64,000 nt of DNA from Sphaerotilus montanus (GTDB lineage Bacteria; Pseudomonadota; Gammaproteobacteria; Burkholderiales; Burkholderiaceae_C). Position numbers and translations under genes: made by a program. Shown in pieces: positions 60,964 to 64,000 of the stretch. The stretch is from the NCBI RefSeq assembly GCF_013410775.1, contig NZ_JACCFH010000001.1, forward strand, positions 4,030,001 through 4,094,000, in the 5' to 3' direction. The notes below the pieces were generated by a model. The model was given only the letters and a program-made list of their open reading frames with translations. It was not told where the DNA came from and made no database searches. Every line of letters starts with the position of its first letter. The first letter of the stretch is position 1.

Positions 60964-62541
60964 ATGACCATCCTGGCTGCCTGCGCTCCTGTCCCGAGCA
61001 CACTGAATTCCGCCCACCTCCCTGACCTGGCAACGGACAGCCAGGGCCTGCACTGGCGCGGCGTGCTCGCGGCCGTCGACCTGGGGTCCAACAGTTTCCG
61101 GCTGGAGCTGGCCCAGATCCGCGAGGGCCGCTACCAGCGCATTGCCTACCTCAAGGAGATGGTGCGACTGGGCGGCGGCCTCGATGCCCGCGGCCGGCTG
61201 ACCCCGCTGGCCACCCAGCGCGGGCTGGCCTGTCTGGCGCGCTTCCGCCAGCGGCTGGGCGGCCTGCCCGCCATGCAGCTGCGTGCCGTGGCCACCCAGA
61301 CCCTGCGCGAAGCGGGCAACCGCGACGAGTTTCTGGCCCGCGCCGCCGAGGCGCTGGGCTATCCGATCGAGGTGATTTCCGGGCGGGAAGAGGCGCGGCT
61401 GATCTACGCCGGCGTGTCGCGCATCGAGCCGGCGGCGCATCCCCGGCTGGTGATCGACATCGGCGGACGTTCGACCGAAATCATCCTGGGCCGCAACCTC
61501 AAGCCGCAGCTCGCCGAATCGTTCCAGATCGGCAGTGTCAGCCTGTCGGAGCGCTACTTTGCGGATGGCCGCTGCACCGAACACCGCTTCCGCCAGGCCC
61601 AGATCAACGCCGAGGCGGTGCTGGAAGAATCCGTGCAGGCCTTCCGGCAGGAACGCTGGGACGAGGCCCTCGGCTCGTCCGGCACCGCCAGCGCCGTGAG
61701 CCAGATCCTGCTGCAGTCCGGCCGCGGCGATGGGGCGATCACGCAGGACGGCCTGCGCTGGCTGCGCAAGCAGTGCGTCGCGGCGGATGCGTTGCAGTCA
61801 CTGGAGCTGCCCGGCCTGCTGGCGGAGCGCCGGGCCGTGCTGCCCGGCGGGCTGGCCATCCTGGGCGCGGTGATGAACGAGTTCGGCATCGACGAGATCC
61901 GGCCGACCCGCGCGGCACTGCGCCAGGGCGTCATCTTCGATCTGCACCAGCGCATCCAGGTGCGGCGCGAGAAGGACGGCCACAGCTGGCAGGACGAGAC
62001 GGTCGGCGACCTGCAGCGCCGCTTCCAGTGCGACCGGGCGCACGCGTCGCGTGTCCAGCAGCTGGCCCAGCACCTGTTCGGGCAGATCGCACCGGACGCG
62101 TCCGCCGTGCTGCAGCAGGAACTGGTCTGGGCGGCCCGGCTGCACGAGATCGGCATGAGCATCTCCCACCACGACCACCACCGCCACAGCGCCTACCTGC
62201 TGGCCCACATCGACGCGCCGGGCTTTTCGCAGAGCCAGCAGCGCCGACTCGCCGATCTGGTGCTGGGCCAGCGCGGCGGGCTGCGCAAGGTCGAGGCGGT
62301 GCTGGGCGATGCCGGTCGCGACGCCCAGATCCTGGCGCTGCGCCTGGCGGTGCTGTTCTGCCATGCCCGCAACGAGCTGGGCGCCTTCCGGCCCGGTCTG
62401 GTGTGCCAGCAGGACACGGTCGTGCTGCGGCTGGACCGTGCCTGGGCCGCCGAGTACCCGCGCAGCATGCACCTGCTGCGCGAGGAGGTGGCGAACTGGT
62501 CCCGCGCCAGCCACCTCACCCTGGAACTGCAGGAGCGCTGA
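60964..62541 (+). CDS. ppx: Exopolyphosphatase (Ppx/GppA family)
   Basis: 525 residues. LAAVDLGSNSFRLELAQIRE is the N-terminal phosphate-binding motif. VIDIGGRSTEIILG corresponds to the usual GGGSTE, with Arg at the second-to-third Gly. The second half (about 330-500) is the HD-like domain (LHEIGMSISHHDHHRHSAYL). Degrades polyphosphate or pppGpp. An alternative start near VLAAVDLGSN is possible, since the first 33 residues are not typical. Confidence 0.93.
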   Translation: MTILAACAPVPSTLNSAHLPDLATDSQGLHWRGVLAAVDLGSNSFRLELAQIREGRYQRIAYLKEMVRLGGGLDARGRLTPLATQRGLACLARFRQRLGGLPAMQLRAVATQTLREAGNRDEFLARAAEALGYPIEVISGREEARLIYAGVSRIEPAAHPRLVIDIGGRSTEIILGRNLKPQLAESFQIGSVSLSERYFADGRCTEHRFRQAQINAEAVLEESVQAFRQERWDEALGSSGTASAVSQILLQSGRGDGAITQDGLRWLRKQCVAADALQSLELPGLLAERRAVLPGGLAILGAVMNEFGIDEIRPTRAALRQGVIFDLHQRIQVRREKDGHSWQDETVGDLQRRFQCDRAHASRVQQLAQHLFGQIAPDASAVLQQELVWAARLHEIGMSISHHDHHRHSAYLLAHIDAPGFSQSQQRRLADLVLGQRGGLRKVEAVLGDAGRDAQILALRLAVLFCHARNELGAFRPGLVCQQDTVVLRLDRAWAAEYPRSMHLLREEVANWSRASHLTLELQER

Positions 62542-62582
62542 GTCGCTGCGGCAGCCATCGTTTTCAACGCCCTGGATCGTCC

Positions 62583-63812
62583 ATGAACATCGTCAAGAAG
62601 ATCCTGCGTTTCAACGAGGGCCGCGATCCGGTCCGGCTGGCCATGAAGTACCAGGCCATGCGCACCGACCCGTTCGTGTTCCTGCGCGGCACCTGCCACC
62701 TGTTCCACGCCCGCCTGCCGGTGACGTCCGAGCTGCGCAAGGCGCCGGCCGTGTGGACCTGCGGTGACCTGCACCTGGAGAACTTCGGCAGCTACAAGGG
62801 CGACAGCCGGCAGGTGCAGTTCGACATCAACGACTTCGACGAATCGCTGCTCGCACCGGCCACCTGGGATCTGGTGCGGCTGCTGACCAGCGTCGTGGTG
62901 GGGCGGCAGAGCCGGAGCCTGGGTCGTCGCGTGGCGTCTTCCTCGCGCCAGCTGTGCGAGGTCCTGCTGCACGCCTACGTGCAGGCACTGGTCGATGGCA
63001 AGGCGCGCTGGGTGGACCGCGACACGGCCCGGCCGCCGGTGTCCGATCTGCTGCAGGCGGTGCGCGGGCGCAGCCGCCCGGAGTTCCTGGACAGCCGCAC
63101 GGCGCTGAAAGGGCGCCAGCGCCGCATCCGCGTCGACGGGCACAAGGCACTGAAGGCCGGCGAGGACGAGCAGGAGAAGGTCCGCGCCTTCATGACCGGC
63201 TTTGCCCGCGAGCAGTCCCGACCGCGGTTCTTCGACGTGCTCGACGTGGCGCGGCGCATCGCCGGCACCGGCAGCCTCGGGGTGGAGCGCTACATCGTGC
63301 TCGTGCGCGGCAAGGGCTCGCCGGACGGCAACTACCTGCTGGATCTCAAGAAGGCCTTGCCCTCGTCGCTGCAGGGCCACGTGCCCACCGTGCAGCCGGC
63401 GTGGCCGGACGAGGCCCACCGCATCGTGGCCATCCAGCAGCGCATGCAGGCCGCGAGCATGGCCTTCCTGCACGCGGTCCGGCTGGAGGACACGCCGTTT
63501 GTCCTGCGCGCGCTGCTGCCGAGCGAAGACCGGGTGACGCTGTCGCAGGTCGGCCGTCCCGTCGCGCGGCTGCAGCAACTGCTGGTGGTCATGGGGCAGT
63601 GCCTGGCCTGGGCGCAGTTGCGCAGCAGCGGGCGCGGAGGCGCTGCCACGGCCGACGAGCTGATCGCGTTTGGCCAGCAAGCCAAGTGGCAGGGCCGCCT
63701 GATCGATCTGGCGCATGCCTGCGCGGAAGAGGTGCAGACCGACTGGGCCTGCTTTGCCAAGGCGTGCGACGACGGGGTCGTTCCGCTGTCAGGCGGTGGT
63801 TCTGGGGCCTGA
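62583..63812 (+). CDS. DUF2252 family protein
   Basis: 409 residues from ATG 62583 (MNIVKKILRFNEGRDPVRLA). The DUF2252 motifs FLRGTCHLFHARLP, WTCGDLHLENFGSYKG, FDINDFDESLLAPATWDLVR and RYIVLVRGKGSPDGNYLLDL are present. The HLENFG and NDFD motifs resemble kinase-like catalytic loops, so an aminoglycoside-phosphotransferase-like fold is likely, but the substrate is unknown. It follows ppx by 41 bases on the same strand. Confidence 0.9.
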   Translation: MNIVKKILRFNEGRDPVRLAMKYQAMRTDPFVFLRGTCHLFHARLPVTSELRKAPAVWTCGDLHLENFGSYKGDSRQVQFDINDFDESLLAPATWDLVRLLTSVVVGRQSRSLGRRVASSSRQLCEVLLHAYVQALVDGKARWVDRDTARPPVSDLLQAVRGRSRPEFLDSRTALKGRQRRIRVDGHKALKAGEDEQEKVRAFMTGFAREQSRPRFFDVLDVARRIAGTGSLGVERYIVLVRGKGSPDGNYLLDLKKALPSSLQGHVPTVQPAWPDEAHRIVAIQQRMQAASMAFLHAVRLEDTPFVLRALLPSEDRVTLSQVGRPVARLQQLLVVMGQCLAWAQLRSSGRGGAATADELIAFGQQAKWQGRLIDLAHACAEEVQTDWACFAKACDDGVVPLSGGGSGA

Positions 63813-63836
63813 GCAGCACGGCAGCGTCCTGCTGAC

Positions 63837-64000
63837 TCAGGGCGCGGCTTTCATCAGGATCGCCCCCTCTCCGGCCCGCAGCCGGACGCGGGTGACCGCG
63901 GCGCCGACGCTGCCGTCCGCGGCGAGCGGGAGGTAGCGCCCGCCCAGGTCGATCGGCGGCGAGTGGACGGTGTACTGCGACGCCGTGGTGTTCCACGCTG
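63837..64000 (-). CDS. C-terminal fragment of a minus-strand gene (5' part beyond window)
   Basis: The frame is open from the right edge to the stop at 63837 and reads AWNTTASQYTVHSPPIDLGG, then RYLPLAADGSVGAAVTRVRL and ends RAGEGAILMKAAP. The pattern of a beta-rich domain ending in GEG-x-IL resembles the tail of glycoside hydrolase-like proteins, where a small beta-sandwich closes the chain. Too short to name. It converges on the DUF2252 gene, leaving 24 bases between the two stop codons. Confidence 0.5.
   Translation of the reverse strand, partial: AWNTTASQYTVHSPPIDLGGRYLPLAADGSVGAAVTRVRLRAGEGAILMKAAP

Overview
The window is GC-rich, densely packed bacterial DNA. Gene content points to a betaproteobacterium of the order Burkholderiales: the nadD-rsfS-rlmH-maf-rng order, purD next to hemF, an AcrR/RND efflux locus, a PEP-CTERM surface protein and several c-di-GMP proteins. 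A Sphaerotilus/Leptothrix/Rubrivivax-type relative is my guess from gene content only; no rRNA or marker comparison was possible. About 60 genes are recognisable. I saw no tRNA, rRNA or CRISPR array.

Layout. 1-4.1 kb: a kpsM-kpsT-kpsE-kpsD type capsule export operon on the minus strand, running off the left edge. 4.3-7.5 kb: DUF808 membrane protein, a zinc-ribbon protein with a nuclease-like C-terminus, dusC and a small ORF. 7.7-8.7 kb: a complete IS1595-family insertion sequence with 8-bp target duplications. 8.9-12.6 kb: a coiled-coil membrane protein, glnS and a small conserved gene. 12.6-18.9 kb: a tightly packed minus-strand operon of seven genes (periplasmic protein, ABC ATPase, FtsX-type permease, LolA-like protein, outer-membrane barrel, LytS-type kinase, LytTR regulator), whose first ribosome binding site lies in a hairpin. 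19-21 kb: YbjQ and a HerA-like ATPase. 21-29.2 kb: a plus-strand housekeeping run (yebC, purD, hemF, nadD, rsfS, rlmH, maf, rng, pterin dehydratase, YitT).

29.5-30.4 kb: a PEP-CTERM protein with a strong terminator. 30.6-32.9 kb: an AT-richer island with a collapsed vapC toxin gene, a membrane protein, a 15-bp inverted repeat and a lone HsdR_N-type endonuclease. 33-39.5 kb: an AcrR/TtgR-type repressor, its operator and an RND tripartite efflux operon, followed by fumC and a DUF1003 gene. 41.6-46.4 kb: glycosyltransferase, HDOD protein and a GGDEF/EAL protein. 46.5-50.4 kb: ABC-F ATPase, MltB-type transglycosylase, ECHDC3-type enoyl-CoA hydratase homologue. 50.4-51.6 kb: a BLUF photoreceptor overlapping a stand-alone EAL phosphodiesterase. 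51.6-54.1 kb: ETF-quinone oxidoreductase with a palindrome upstream, divergent from a shortened H-NOX-like protein. 54.2-57.6 kb: SDR, YceH, thioesterase, rmuC and its terminator. 57.6-60.4 kb: mnmC (vestigial methyltransferase half) and a ZntB/CorA transporter. 60.5-64 kb: a small RHH-like protein, ppx, DUF2252 and the 3' end of a further gene.

Functional themes are envelope and surface biology (capsule export, ABC/LolA-like/barrel operon, RND efflux, PEP-CTERM) and light/c-di-GMP signalling. The least explained items are the 12.6-18.9 kb envelope operon with its RBS hairpin, the zinc-ribbon/nuclease-like protein, the 31-33 kb island and the shortened H-NOX protein.
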